Notes: generated by a model not told the origin, from the letters alone. A stretch of DNA of 64,000 bases from Rhizobium sp. C1 (GCF_021026335.1 NZ_JAJNCY010000001.1:620001-684000); one strand, 5' to 3'. Positions 49,145 through 58,408 are shown, counted from the first letter of the stretch. A program made the numbers and translations.

Positions 49145-49906
49145 TCAGGCCTTTGCCGCCTCGCGCGCCTTGCGGATCGCATTGAGCATGGCTTCGACAT
49201 CCAAAACGGCCGCCTGGAGCACGGCCTCATCGCGCGCCCTGACGACGATCTCGGTATAGAAGCCGTTTCCGTCAAATTTAGGGTAGGAGCCGATGGAGGT
49301 TTCCGGGTGGTTCTTCTGTAACTCGGCGAGCGGCTTGCCGATCTCGCCCTCGCCAAAGGGGGAGACGACGGTGCGGCTCATCACCGGCACGCCCGTCGGC
49401 AGCTGCGGCAACAACCAGCCGAGCATGGCCTGGAACACGGCGGGAACGCCGGCCATGACATGGACATTTTCCACGATGAAGCCCGGCGCGGTGGAGACCG
49501 CGTTTTCGATATGGCGCGCACCCGCAGGCATGCGCGCCATGCGCTGGCGGGCCTCGTTGAATTCGAGCCCGCGGCGTTCATACATTGCGCCCAGCAGGCG
49601 CATGGCATCCGGATCGTGCAGGCAGGGCAGGCCAAAGGCGGCTGACATTGCATCCGCCGTGATGTCGTCATGCGTCGGGCCGATTCCGCCGGAGGTGAAG
49701 ACGAGATCATATTTCGAGCGCAGCGCGTTGACCGCCGCGACAATGGCGTCCTGATCATCGGAGACGATGCGCACTTCCTTCAGATCGATGCCCGCTATCG
49801 TCAAATTTTCGGCGAGATAGCCGATATTCTTGTCCTTGGTGCGGCCCGAGAGGAGTTCGTCGCCAATGGCGAGCATGGCGGCGGTCACGATCTTATGCTG
49901 GGTCAA
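49145..49906 (-). CDS. CinA-type molybdopterin-binding domain protein
   Basis: This is a protein of about 253 residues consisting of the MoaB/MogA-like domain of the CinA family only: AAMLAIGDELLSGRTKDKN, then LVFTSGGIGPTHDDITADAMSAAFG, and MPAGARHIENAVSTAPGF. The nicotinamide-nucleotide deamidase (CinA C-terminal) domain is absent, as in many alphaproteobacteria where it is a separate gene. The start looks like TTG at 49906, with GGAG eight bases away giving MTQHKIVTAAMLAIGDE; the ATG at 49876 would cut off the first strand. The exact role is unclear, likely in nucleotide or cofactor repair. Confidence 0.9.
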   Translation of the reverse strand: MTQHKIVTAAMLAIGDELLSGRTKDKNIGYLAENLTIAGIDLKEVRIVSDDQDAIVAAVNALRSKYDLVFTSGGIGPTHDDITADAMSAAFGLPCLHDPDAMRLLGAMYERRGLEFNEARQRMARMPAGARHIENAVSTAPGFIVENVHVMAGVPAVFQAMLGWLLPQLPTGVPVMSRTVVSPFGEGEIGKPLAELQKNHPETSIGSYPKFDGNGFYTEIVVRARDEAVLQAAVLDVEAMLNAIRKAREAAKA

Positions 49907-50119
49907 GGTCTTTCTCCGGGCGGGACTTGCGTTCCAGAAAATGGGACTGTCTCCGGCGCATTGCAAGGAGATTTTGCAGTGCGATATGTGACGCAGCGGT
50001 GAAATTTCAACGCATTTCTGTGAACACTGCGTTTCAACCGGGCCGGTTTTATTGAACAACGCAACCGACTATTGTCCCGGCATCGTCTTGATCGGTTGTT
50101 CCCACGAAAGGATACCACG

Positions 50120-50719
50120 ATGGCAAAAGTTCTCGTTCTCTACTATTCCGCCTATGGCCATATCGAAACCATGGCTTACGCCGTTGCCGAAGGCGCAAAG
50201 TCTGCCGGCGCTGAAGTGACCGTCAAGCGCGTTCCGGAACTCGTCTCGGAAGAAGTCGCCAAGGCGTCCTATTACAAGCTCGATCAGGCTGCCCCGATCG
50301 CAACCGTTGAAGAACTCGCCGAATACGACGCCATCATCGTCGGTGCCGGTACGCGTTACGGCACGGTTGCATCGCAGATGCGCAACTTCTGGGACCAGAC
50401 CGGCGGCCTGTGGTTCAACGGCAAGCTCGTAGGCAAGGTCGGCTCCATGTTTACCTCGACCGCTACGCAGCACGGCGGCCAGGAAACCACCATCATGGGC
50501 TTCATCCCGACCTTCCTGCACCACGGCATGGTTGTCGTCGGCCTGCCTTACGCCTTCCAGGGCCAGATGGGCACGGAAGAAGTCAAGGGCGGCTCGCCCT
50601 ACGGCGCTACCACGATCACCAACGGCGACGGCTCGCGTCAGCCTTCGGAAATCGAACTCGAAGGCGCACGCTTCCAGGGCGCGCATGTTGCCAAGATCGC
50701 AGCCAAGCAGTCTGCCTGA
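50120..50719 (+). CDS. wrbA: NAD(P)H:quinone oxidoreductase WrbA
   Basis: This is a 199-residue flavodoxin-like FMN enzyme that reduces quinones by two electrons to avoid semiquinone radicals. The FMN loop is [20 protein letters not shown]. Family landmarks include [43 protein letters not shown] and [10 protein letters not shown]. Length is normal. GAAAGGA precedes the ATG at 50120. It is a single-gene unit followed by a strong hairpin terminator, and it diverges from the CinA-type gene. Confidence 0.96.
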   Translation: MAKVLVLYYSAYGHIETMAYAVAEGAKSAGAEVTVKRVPELVSEEVAKASYYKLDQAAPIATVEELAEYDAIIVGAGTRYGTVASQMRNFWDQTGGLWFNGKLVGKVGSMFTSTATQHGGQETTIMGFIPTFLHHGMVVVGLPYAFQGQMGTEEVKGGSPYGATTITNGDGSRQPSEIELEGARFQGAHVAKIAAKQSA

Positions 50720-50745
50720 TTGTTTTCAGACGTATCTGATTGAAG

Positions 50746-50775
50746 AACGCGCGTCCGGAAGGGCGCGCGTTTTTC
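50746..50775 (+). terminator. rho-independent terminator after wrbA
   Basis: A stem of about 11 bp (50746-50756 with 50761-50771; AACGCGCG with CGCGCGTT plus inner pairs), closed by GGAA, is followed by a T run to 50774. Confidence 0.88.
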
Positions 50776-50826
50776 GTTGGGTTGAGCGGCCAGTTGGGGC
50801 AGGGGCTTTCTGCTTCGGCGGCTGCC

Positions 50827-51030
50827 TCAGCCGTTGCATTTCTGCGCGAGAGATTTTGCCTGAACGCGCTCCAGATCACTCATCGTCGCGGGATCCGTTT
50901 TTGCCAGTTCAGCGCACTGCGCCTGCAGGCCTTCCGTCCGGCCCTTGGTGTAGAAGGTGTAGCCGACAAAGCCTGCGCCCAGCGTTGCCACGATCACGCA
51001 ACAGGCCGCAATCACGATGAGAAACTTCAT
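50827..51030 (-). CDS. small membrane-anchored hypothetical protein
   Basis: This is a 67-residue protein starting MKFLIVIAACCVIVATLGAG, a single hydrophobic anchor of about 25 residues followed by a charged tail with two cysteines (QAQCAELAKTD and AQKCNG at the C-terminus). It could be a signal-anchored periplasmic peptide. GGAAAGG precedes the ATG. The frame is open upstream, but that part runs through the tRNA-Leu gene. I do not recognise the family. It lies between the wrbA terminator and tRNA-Leu(UAA), and the same-strand tRNA is 113 bases upstream. Confidence 0.65.
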   Translation of the reverse strand: MKFLIVIAACCVIVATLGAGFVGYTFYTKGRTEGLQAQCAELAKTDPATMSDLERVQAKSLAQKCNG

Positions 51031-51142
51031 GGACTTACCTTTCCTTCTCGCCGCTTCCCGCAAAACGGGCGGTTGCTGCCACAATCGGCGAATGCCGGAA
51101 CCCGAGCGGCTCGCCTGATTCATGTCGAAGGGCGCGAGTGTC

Positions 51143-51227
51143 TGGTGCGGGCGACGGGGGTCGAACCCGTACAGCCAAGGCCGAGGGATTTTAAGTCCCT
51201 TGCGTCTACCAGTTTCGCCACGCCCGC
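51143..51227 (-). tRNA. tRNA-Leu (anticodon TAA)
   Basis: The 85-base gene encodes CCA. The acceptor stem GCGGGCG pairs with CGCCCGC. The anticodon stem AGGGA/TCCCT holds CTTAAAA with anticodon TAA at 51191-51193. A long variable arm and a T loop with GTTCGAC identify it as a type II tRNA-Leu. Confidence 0.96.
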
Positions 51228-51475
51228 AACCTTCCTTTCCGCCTAGCCGAGCTTGCGGCCGCAATCAAGGCCGCTTGCCGGAGGAAATGCCGAAGTCACG
51301 CCAGAAATCTGCGCAAGGCATATGTCTGACCGGCGTCCCAACGGGAGACCGCCCAAGGCACTTGCCGGTTACGCGCCCTGCAAAGCCTGCGTTCCGGAGG
51401 CGAAAATGGGGTGGCCTAAGGCGCGGCGGTATGCCATAGCCATGGGCATTCAGGCATAGGGCAAAGAGGCCGATC

Positions 51476-52726
51476 TTGGACAGGCAGAGTATTGAAGATG
51501 CGCTGAGCGCCATGCGCGGGCTTTTCCCGGAAACGCCGCTGCAGCTCAATGATCATTTGAGCGCACACTATGGCGCCGAAATCTGGCTGAAGCGCGAGGA
51601 TTTGTCGCCGGTGCGCTCCTACAAGATCCGCGGCGCGTTCAATTTTCTCAGGAAAGCGATCGGCGAGGGAGGGACGGTGCAGACCTTCGTCTGCGCGTCT
51701 GCCGGCAATCACGCGCAGGGCTTTGCCTATGTCTGCCGGCATTTTGGCGTACGCGGCACGGTGTTCATGCCTGTGACGACGCCGCAGCAGAAGATCGAGA
51801 AGACGCGCATGTTCGGCGCCGGCTTCATCGAGATCAAGCTCTTCGGTGACTTCTTCGACCAGTGCTACAAGGCCGCCCGCGACCATGCAGAAGCAACCGG
51901 CGCCATCATGGTGCCGCCCTTCGATCATCCCGATATCATTGAAGGTCAGGCGACCGTTGCGGCAGAAATCCTGGCGCAGCTGCCAGATGGCAGCGTGCCC
52001 GATCTGGTCGTCATTCCTGTCGGCGGCGGTGGATTGTCGTCCGGCGTGAGCGGATATCTTGAGGGCACCGTGCCCAGGGATGGATTTCTCTTCTGCGAGC
52101 CGGAGGGCGCGCCGAGCCTCAAGCGAGCACTGAGCGAAGGCGGGCCGGTGACGCTTGCCAAGGTCGACAATTTCGTCGACGGAGCCGCCGTGGCGCGGAT
52201 CGGCGATCTGAATTATTCGGCTCTTTCGGCCTTCTCGTCCGACCAGGTCATGACGATTGCCGAGAATGCCATCTGTGTGTCGATGATCGAGATGCTGAAC
52301 ATAGAGGGCGTGGTGCTGGAGCCGGCAGGCGCGCTGTCGATTGCCGCACTGGCTCAGCTGCCAGCGGAGCGGCTGAAGGGCAGGCGGATCGTCGCCATCG
52401 TCTCCGGCGGCAATTTCGACTTCGAGCGGCTGCCTGACGTGAAAGAGCGCGCCATGCGCCATTCCGGTCTCAAGAAATATTTCATCCTGCGGCTTGCCCA
52501 GCGCCCGGGCGCGCTGAAGGACTTCCTGAACCTTCTGGGCCCGGAAGACGATATTGCTCGTTTCGAATATCTAAAGAAATCGGCGCGGAATTTCGGCTCG
52601 ATCCTGATTGGCATAGAGACCGCAACGCCCGAGAATTTCGGGCGTTTGACTGACGCTTTCGAGGCTGCCGGTCTCGGATATGAGGACATCACCGAAAACG
52701 AAATTCTATCCAGCTTGATTATCTGA
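51476..52726 (+). CDS. ilvA: threonine ammonia-lyase (threonine dehydratase)
   Basis: This is a 416-residue PLP enzyme converting threonine to 2-oxobutanoate and ammonia, the first step of isoleucine synthesis. The Schiff-base lysine is Lys50 in SPVRSYKIRGAF, the phosphate-binding glycine loop is VVIPVGGGGLSSG, and the substrate loop is CASAGNHAQGFAYV. A short C-terminal ACT-like domain (about residues 325-416; LRLAQRPGALKDFLNLLGPEDDI) is shorter than in E. coli IlvA, as in the clade-2 enzymes. The start is TTG, with AGAGG six bases upstream. It converges with arsC. Confidence 0.93.
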   Translation: MDRQSIEDALSAMRGLFPETPLQLNDHLSAHYGAEIWLKREDLSPVRSYKIRGAFNFLRKAIGEGGTVQTFVCASAGNHAQGFAYVCRHFGVRGTVFMPVTTPQQKIEKTRMFGAGFIEIKLFGDFFDQCYKAARDHAEATGAIMVPPFDHPDIIEGQATVAAEILAQLPDGSVPDLVVIPVGGGGLSSGVSGYLEGTVPRDGFLFCEPEGAPSLKRALSEGGPVTLAKVDNFVDGAAVARIGDLNYSALSAFSSDQVMTIAENAICVSMIEMLNIEGVVLEPAGALSIAALAQLPAERLKGRRIVAIVSGGNFDFERLPDVKERAMRHSGLKKYFILRLAQRPGALKDFLNLLGPEDDIARFEYLKKSARNFGSILIGIETATPENFGRLTDAFEAAGLGYEDITENEILSSLII

Positions 52727-52750
52727 ATATATGATAATCAAAATATTTCC

Positions 52751-53098
52751 TTATAGAATCTCGAGAACCCGTTCCTTGGGGCGACCGAGCCTTATGCCGT
52801 TTTCGGATATGACGATGGGGCGCTCGATGAGGATCGGGTTCGCCAACATGGCGTCGAGAAGATCGTTGTCCGACAGCGACGGGTCGTCCAGGTTCAGCTC
52901 CTTGTAAAGCGCTTCCTTGCGGCGCATCAGCTCCCGAGGGTTCATCTCAAGTGCCACCAGCATGCGGACAAGCTCGGCGCGTTCCGGCGGATGCTTGAGA
53001 TATTCGACGATTGCCGGATCGTGACCGGCCGTGCGGATCATGTCGAGAACCGCGCGGGAGGTCGAGCAGCGGGGATTGTGCAGGATGGTGACGTTCAA
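52751..53098 (-). CDS. arsC: arsenate reductase, glutaredoxin-dependent (ArsC/Spx family)
   Basis: This is a 115-residue thioredoxin-fold enzyme. The catalytic Cys11 is in ILHNPRCSTSRAVLDM. The arginines that hold arsenate include those in NPILIERPIVIS and the C-terminal GIRLGRPKERVLEIL. Length and sequence match plasmid R773-type ArsC and YffB-like proteins; the ArsC/YffB split cannot be settled here. No arsR, arsB or acr3 is adjacent, so an arsenic role is inferred only from the family. It converges with ilvA. Confidence 0.88.
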   Translation of the reverse strand: MNVTILHNPRCSTSRAVLDMIRTAGHDPAIVEYLKHPPERAELVRMLVALEMNPRELMRRKEALYKELNLDDPSLSDNDLLDAMLANPILIERPIVISENGIRLGRPKERVLEIL

Positions 53099-53135
53099 GA
53101 TGCGCTCTGGGTCATGCGTTGCCGATGCCGGACGC

Positions 53136-53238
53136 TAAAGCCTGTTGCGTGAAAAACGATGGAACGCAACAGGCTTTAAGTCTTTGTTTTTGAGCATGTC
53201 GTTATCGCAAAAGCGCAGCACACTTTTGCGCGACATGC
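53136..53238. repeat. two-hairpin rhizobial intergenic repeat
   Basis: A perfect 15-bp stem (53136-53150 with 53164-53178) is followed by TTTGTTTTT and a second, smaller dyad: GCATGTCG at 53194 and CGACATGC at 53231, plus AAAAG/CTTTT inside. I recognise this two-part layout as a repeat seen many times in rhizobial and agrobacterial genomes. The first hairpin with its T run could act as a terminator. Confidence 0.75.
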
Positions 53239-53243
53239 CTGTG

Positions 53244-54662
53244 TCAGGCATCCGTATCATAGCCGGTCTGGCCGGCATCGATGAGCGCTTTCAGCGTTTT
53301 CAGGCCGTTTTCAACATCTTTCCTGTCCTGCGGCGAGGAGTAACTGATGCGCACCGCATGATGGACCTTGTCCGAGCGGGCGGGTTTAAACTCGTCCTCG
53401 TCGTCGATGAGGATGCCGCGGTCGAAGGCGGCCTGCTTGTAGGTGCCGGCGTGCCAGGGTTCGGGCAGGCGCAGCCAGAAGAACGGCGCGCCGCGCTGGT
53501 GGCTGATGTCGAGATCGCCGAAGATCGCCTCCACCGTCTCCTCGCGTGTCCGGCATTCGGCCAGAACCTGCCGGCGGATCGTGCTGGCGGTGCCGGATAG
53601 GACCAGCGAGGCGCAGAGTTCGAAAAGTACGAAAGGAATGCCACCGGTCGTCAGCTTGTGCGTGATGTTGACGCGGGCGGCGAAATGCGGCGGGCATGCC
53701 ACCCAGCCGCCGCGCACGCCGGCTGCCACAGACTTCGAGAGGCCACCGATGTGGAAGGTCTTGTCGGGCGCGAGTTCGGCCAGAAAGGGCAGGCCGTCCT
53801 CGGTCATCGCGCCATAGAGATTGTCCTCGATCAGCCAGACGTTGTGCGTCCGCGCGATCTCCGCTATCGCCTTGCGCCGCTCGACGGAGAGCGTCACGGC
53901 TGTCGGGTTTTGCGCCGACGGCATCAGGAAAATCGCCTTCGGGTGCTTCTGGGCGCAGACCCGCTCCAGATCGTCCGGCAGGATGCCGCCCTCGTCGGAG
54001 GCGACGGTGACAATGCGCCGGCCCGTCATGGCGGCGGCGCGTGAGACCTGCGCATAGGTCAGCTCTTCGAAGGCGATATAGTCGCCGGGCTGCGAGATGG
54101 CATGGATCACCGACATGATGCCAGCATGGGCGCCGAGCACGGGGACAATGCAGTCAAGAGACGGTTGCCATGAGGCGTTGGAAAGCCACTTTCGCCCAGC
54201 CTCCTTCCAGCGATCCGGAACGATGCGGGTGTAGCTGGAAATCTCGTCGCGATAGTCGCGAACGGTGCGCGTCAGGAATGTCTCGATCGGGCCGGATTGT
54301 CCCACATCGGGGGCCGCCGTTGTGTCAAAGCGCAGCTTTCCGGCAGGGGGCACGGGCAGGCGGGTGCCGGAAAAGGCGCTGACGATGCGGTCGCGCCCGT
54401 CATTGGCGGGCTCCTCCTGCTGCGGCAGGACATAGGTGCCGCGTCCCACCTCGCCGGAGACAAGACCCCGCTCGCGCACCAGCGCATAGGCCCGGCCGAT
54501 TGTACCGATTGTCACCTTGATGTCGTAGGCCAGGTCGCGCTGGGGCGGAAGCTTCGCACCGGGCGGCAAGATGCCTGCTGCGATGTCCGCCTCGATCTGA
54601 TCGGCCAGGCGGACATATAGCGGGCCCGAACCTTCCTGCAGGGATGGAAGCCAATTTGTCAT
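53244..54662 (-). CDS. MocR-type regulator (GntR helix-turn-helix fused to aminotransferase)
   Basis: This is a 472-residue regulator. The N-terminal GntR winged helix (about residues 10-80) has LYVRLADQIEADIAAGILPPGAKLPPQRDLA and VRERGLVSGEVGRGTYV. The rest is a fold-type I aminotransferase domain with the PLP lysine in HIGGLSKSVAAGVRGGWVA and the aspartate region in NVWLIEDNLYGAMTEDGLP. MocR proteins use PLP to sense vitamin B6 or amines and regulate a divergent gene. Here the divergent gene is a DUF1127 protein, the likely target or a bystander. The frame extends to 54944, but only the ATG at 54662 fits the family start. Confidence 0.92.
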   Translation of the reverse strand: MTNWLPSLQEGSGPLYVRLADQIEADIAAGILPPGAKLPPQRDLAYDIKVTIGTIGRAYALVRERGLVSGEVGRGTYVLPQQEEPANDGRDRIVSAFSGTRLPVPPAGKLRFDTTAAPDVGQSGPIETFLTRTVRDYRDEISSYTRIVPDRWKEAGRKWLSNASWQPSLDCIVPVLGAHAGIMSVIHAISQPGDYIAFEELTYAQVSRAAAMTGRRIVTVASDEGGILPDDLERVCAQKHPKAIFLMPSAQNPTAVTLSVERRKAIAEIARTHNVWLIEDNLYGAMTEDGLPFLAELAPDKTFHIGGLSKSVAAGVRGGWVACPPHFAARVNITHKLTTGGIPFVLFELCASLVLSGTASTIRRQVLAECRTREETVEAIFGDLDISHQRGAPFFWLRLPEPWHAGTYKQAAFDRGILIDDEDEFKPARSDKVHHAVRISYSSPQDRKDVENGLKTLKALIDAGQTGYDTDA

Positions 54663-54762
54663 GGTGACAATTATCCGTATTGAAGCAATCTGAGAGTCAA
54701 TCGATAAGGCATCATAGTCGAGTTTCAGCGAAAGGCAAGAAAGGTCCGCGGGAAGGGTGACA

Positions 54763-54993
54763 ATGATGAAGACGATGGAGACAATGATGGAAAGTGTATC
54801 GCTCAAACGGGCTCCGGTCGCGACGGTGACATTCGGCGTCCGCGTCGCGACAGTCCTTGCCGCACTCCGCTGGGCCTTCATCCTCAATCGCTCGCGCATG
54901 GACCTTTCGGAGCTCACCGACGAGCAGCTGGCGGATATCGGCATCAGCCGGTATGAGGCGGAGCGGGAGTGCCGGAAGGTGGGATTGTTTTGA
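54763..54993 (+). CDS. DUF1127 (YjiS-like) small protein
   Basis: This is a 76-residue protein with the DUF1127 signature at its C-terminus: DLSELTDEQLADIGISRYEAERECRK. DUF1127 proteins are short, arginine-rich and abundant in alphaproteobacteria; some bind RNA and tune small-RNA or stress responses. GGAAGGG precedes the ATG at 54763, and a GTG six bases earlier is in frame. The MocR gene is divergent, with 100 bases between the starts, so the pair probably shares regulation. Confidence 0.82.
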   Translation: MMKTMETMMESVSLKRAPVATVTFGVRVATVLAALRWAFILNRSRMDLSELTDEQLADIGISRYEAERECRKVGLF

Positions 54994-55098
54994 GGTCTGA
55001 TCGGCCGCCTTGCACCCTTGGGAAGGCTGGATTTCTTTCCTAGCTAAGCCATGCGGCTAGCTTTGATTTGCGGGAAAAGAGGTCCTGCGCGGCGCTGA

Positions 55099-55257
55099 CC
55101 GTCGTCCTCGGGCCTGTCCCGAGGATCTGCTACGCAGACTCCAGATGCCTCTTGAATGGCTCGTCTTGCGCTGCGCGCGTCGGCCTCAGAGCTTATTTTG
55201 AACCGCACCATACCCGGTTTCTTCAGCAGCTTCTCGGGACAGGCCCGAGAAGGACGG
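55099..55257. repeat. palindromic intergenic repeat with long arms
   Basis: Arms of 33 bases at 55099-55131 and 55225-55257 are inverted copies with a few mismatches; the central CTCGGGACAGGCCCGAG block, itself nearly palindromic, is intact in both. It lies upstream of the bluB riboswitch and may insulate it from upstream transcription. Confidence 0.8.
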
Positions 55258-55360
55258 CTCTGGGCGGACCTTGGTGCAAGACGTTCATCACCCTCGCTGA
55301 CCGCACGAGACGATGGTGTTCTTCCTTGCCTTCACCTCCCGCCTGTGTCATCCCAATTCC

Positions 55361-56313
<953 letters not shown>

Positions 56314-56317
56314 CCGA

Positions 56318-57520
56318 TCAATTCTCCGGTCCGTCCTTCGGATGACGCAGATCGATGGCGGTGTCCTTCCCGGGCAGGAATTGGGGGCCGACCTTGCGGA
56401 CATTGGACTTCGAGGGATCATAGGGCAGGGCAGGACCGGGTTCCGGGGGCTTTGCAGCTGCCGCGGGATTTTTCGGGGCCGGCTTGGCGGCGGGAGCAGG
56501 CGGCAGTGCCGGTTTCGTGTCGAGATTGAGGATCGAGGAGTAGGGCTGTTGCGGTGCCGTCTCCGTCGAGGAATGGTCTTGCGCCGGCGCGTCGGCACCG
56601 TTGGGTTTCGCTGCCTCTCGCTTCATCATCTCGCGGTAATAGGCGGAGAAGTTGCAGCTGCAGGATTTGTCTGGCTTGCGCGCCGTGCTGCGGAACTTGA
56701 AGGCATAGGGTTCCTGCCTGTAGGGCATGCCTCCATTGGCGGAGACCATCTCCGACATCTCCTGGGTTCCGACGCCGTGATAGAAGAGTTCTGTCTCGAC
56801 GCCCGGGCACATCATCGAGCAGACCTGCGCATCGCGCTCGAAGCTTGCCGGGCTCGTGTTGGTGGAGATGGGGAAGAATCCGCCGTCGCAGGTGCGGACG
56901 CAGACCGTCTGCAGACTGCCGACCCGGTCGCTGCCAGCGAAATTCGGGATGCCCGGCTGCCGCTGGGGCTGACGCAGTTGCAGGTCATGCCGCTGCGCTT
57001 CGAGATCGTAGCTTGCCGCCTCGCTCGGAGTTGTCTTGCGTGCCATGCGCGGTGTGTCCGGCACATCGTTGCAGCCGTTGCGTTCCAAGGCATCCAGAAG
57101 CTCTGCACGTCGCGCCGGGCTCATGGAGTGCGTGACGAGCGGAATGTCATGGTTCTGTAACTCGGCAAGATTGTCATACATCCGGTCCAGCGTGCCGCTG
57201 AGGCGGTCGCAGGCTTCGGCATTCTCGCCGCCATACACCAGGACGCTGCCGGACGAGCAGCCGAAGCGGCGCAGATCGCGCTGCACCGCGTCGATTTCAT
57301 CCTGCTGGCGGGAGATGGCTTGCTGATAGACCCGGGTTTCGCGGGTGTTGCCGATGGTTTCCGTGTCCGAATTCAGTTCCATGCGGATCGAACCGCAAAT
57401 GGAGGTCGCGCCCGCGCTGCCGGCCAGGGAAAGGGCGGCCAGCAGGACAAGCGCTTCCGCACGGCGTCGCGCGACATGTCTGACGGCGAATTTCGGACTA
57501 AGTCTTGTGGACCAAACCAA
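56318..57520 (-). CDS. DUF2865 secreted protein
   Basis: This is a 400-residue exported protein. A long, arginine-rich signal region (LVLLAALSLAGSAGATS, about residues 24-40) is followed by a helical region and the DUF2865 core, TVCVRTCDGGFFPISTNTSPASFERDAQVCSMMCPG, ending with a proline/alanine/lysine-rich linker tail. Many cysteines imply disulfides. The start appears to be TTG at 57520 with AGGAG eight bases upstream. That ribosome-binding site lies in one arm of a 12-bp inverted repeat whose other arm is 84 bases upstream. The function of the family is unknown. It follows luxI on the same strand. Confidence 0.82.
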   Translation of the reverse strand: MVWSTRLSPKFAVRHVARRRAEALVLLAALSLAGSAGATSICGSIRMELNSDTETIGNTRETRVYQQAISRQQDEIDAVQRDLRRFGCSSGSVLVYGGENAEACDRLSGTLDRMYDNLAELQNHDIPLVTHSMSPARRAELLDALERNGCNDVPDTPRMARKTTPSEAASYDLEAQRHDLQLRQPQRQPGIPNFAGSDRVGSLQTVCVRTCDGGFFPISTNTSPASFERDAQVCSMMCPGVETELFYHGVGTQEMSEMVSANGGMPYRQEPYAFKFRSTARKPDKSCSCNFSAYYREMMKREAAKPNGADAPAQDHSSTETAPQQPYSSILNLDTKPALPPAPAAKPAPKNPAAAAKPPEPGPALPYDPSKSNVRKVGPQFLPGKDTAIDLRHPKDGPEN

Positions 57521-57525
57521 GTCGA

Positions 57526-57633
57526 CGGCTCCTGTCGGTCAGGCAAAGCGTTCGTTGAGATCACCCATTGTGAGGCAATCGGGCCGATCTCGCAATCAGA
57601 ACGCGCTCTTTTGCTTAATAACGACAGGAGCCG
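57526..57633 (-). promoter_or_regulatory. 12-bp inverted repeat masking the DUF2865 ribosome-binding site
   Basis: CGGCTCCTGTCG at 57526-57537 and its perfect complement at 57622-57633 flank 84 bases. In the minus-strand transcript the arm at 57526-57537 contains the AGGAG used by the DUF2865 gene, so pairing would hide it. Confidence 0.6.
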
Positions 57634-57642
57634 CAACTTTGT

Positions 57643-58287
57643 TCAAGCTGCCGCTGCAATCCGCATTTCGGGCGGTGTCGCCAGAAGCGGGCCGGAAATC
57701 CCGGCGATCGCCTTCATGTCCGTGAGCAGCTTGTCGTTGACATCCCAGCTCACCGCAACGGCATAGACGCTTCCGATCTTCCGTGGTTCGCCGATGCGTG
57801 TGCCGGGGCAGCCCATGCGGCGGAACATGCGCTCCAGGAAGACATCCGTGACCGTGACGATTTGGCGGATGCCGGAGGCAAGGCCGAGTTCGCCGACGGC
57901 GCACATCAGTTCGGCGGCTGCGACCGTCACCTGATTGGAGGCGCGATCCTGCGAGATTTCCGGATCGATGCAGAAGCGGCTTGATTCCCAGATGTCCGGC
58001 CTGCGGATCATCGGACTGCTTCCCAGCAGGACGGGGAAGGTGTCGTCCAGCATGTTTGGCCCAAGCGTCGGCAAGAGGCGCAAAGCACCGCGCAGACGCC
58101 GCGTTTCCGGCTCGTAGGAGAGAACATAGATGGGATTGACGTCGTCGTAGTGGTCGATTTCGATGTCGCCGCGCACTGTCACGTCCCAGCCGAGCAGGTC
58201 GTGAAAGACACGCTTGCGCAACTGAAACATGGGCGCCAGAGCCTGGGGTCTGAAGTGGCGTTCAAGGCCTGAAAAGATTTCGATCAA
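57643..58287 (-). CDS. LuxI-family acyl-homoserine-lactone synthase
   Basis: This is a 214-residue synthase that joins an acyl chain to S-adenosylmethionine to make AHL signals. Counting from the TTG at 58287, all hallmark residues fall at the family positions: Arg24, Phe28, Trp34, Glu43, Asp45, Asp48, Arg70, Phe84, Glu101 and Arg104 (LRKRVFHDLLGW, DIEIDHYDD, WESSRFCID). This numbering and GGAG seven bases upstream favour the TTG over the ATG at 58308, which has no ribosome-binding site. The chain length made cannot be read. The luxR gene is directly upstream on the same strand. Confidence 0.93.
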   Translation of the reverse strand: MIEIFSGLERHFRPQALAPMFQLRKRVFHDLLGWDVTVRGDIEIDHYDDVNPIYVLSYEPETRRLRGALRLLPTLGPNMLDDTFPVLLGSSPMIRRPDIWESSRFCIDPEISQDRASNQVTVAAAELMCAVGELGLASGIRQIVTVTDVFLERMFRRMGCPGTRIGEPRKIGSVYAVAVSWDVNDKLLTDMKAIAGISGPLLATPPEMRIAAAA

Positions 58288-58291
58288 GGCT

Positions 58292-58320
58292 ATTCTCCGG
58301 ATGGTCATTGACCGGAGAAT
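58292..58320 (-). promoter_or_regulatory. inverted repeat covering the luxI ribosome-binding site
   Basis: ATTCTCCGG and CCGGAGAAT (9 bp perfect, 58292-58300 and 58312-58320) enclose an 11-base loop. The 3' arm in the mRNA contains the GGAG used by luxI. It may be an RNA thermometer-like or translational switch, or a DNA operator. Confidence 0.65.
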
Positions 58321-58347
58321 TTCAGCATGTAAATCAATAATTGCGTA

Positions 58348-58363
58348 TTGTCTGTATGGACAA
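58348..58363. promoter_or_regulatory. candidate lux-type box before luxI
   Basis: TTGTCTGTATGGACAA is a 16-base dyad (TTGTC-N6-GACAA) in the 121-base gap between luxR and luxI, about 60 bases before the luxI start. It has the size and symmetry of lux/tra boxes but not their exact sequence. Confidence 0.45.
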
Positions 58364-58408
58364 CTTTTAATAAGTGTAGTTTGGTTGTATGCGAAGGAGA
58401 TGTCCGTG

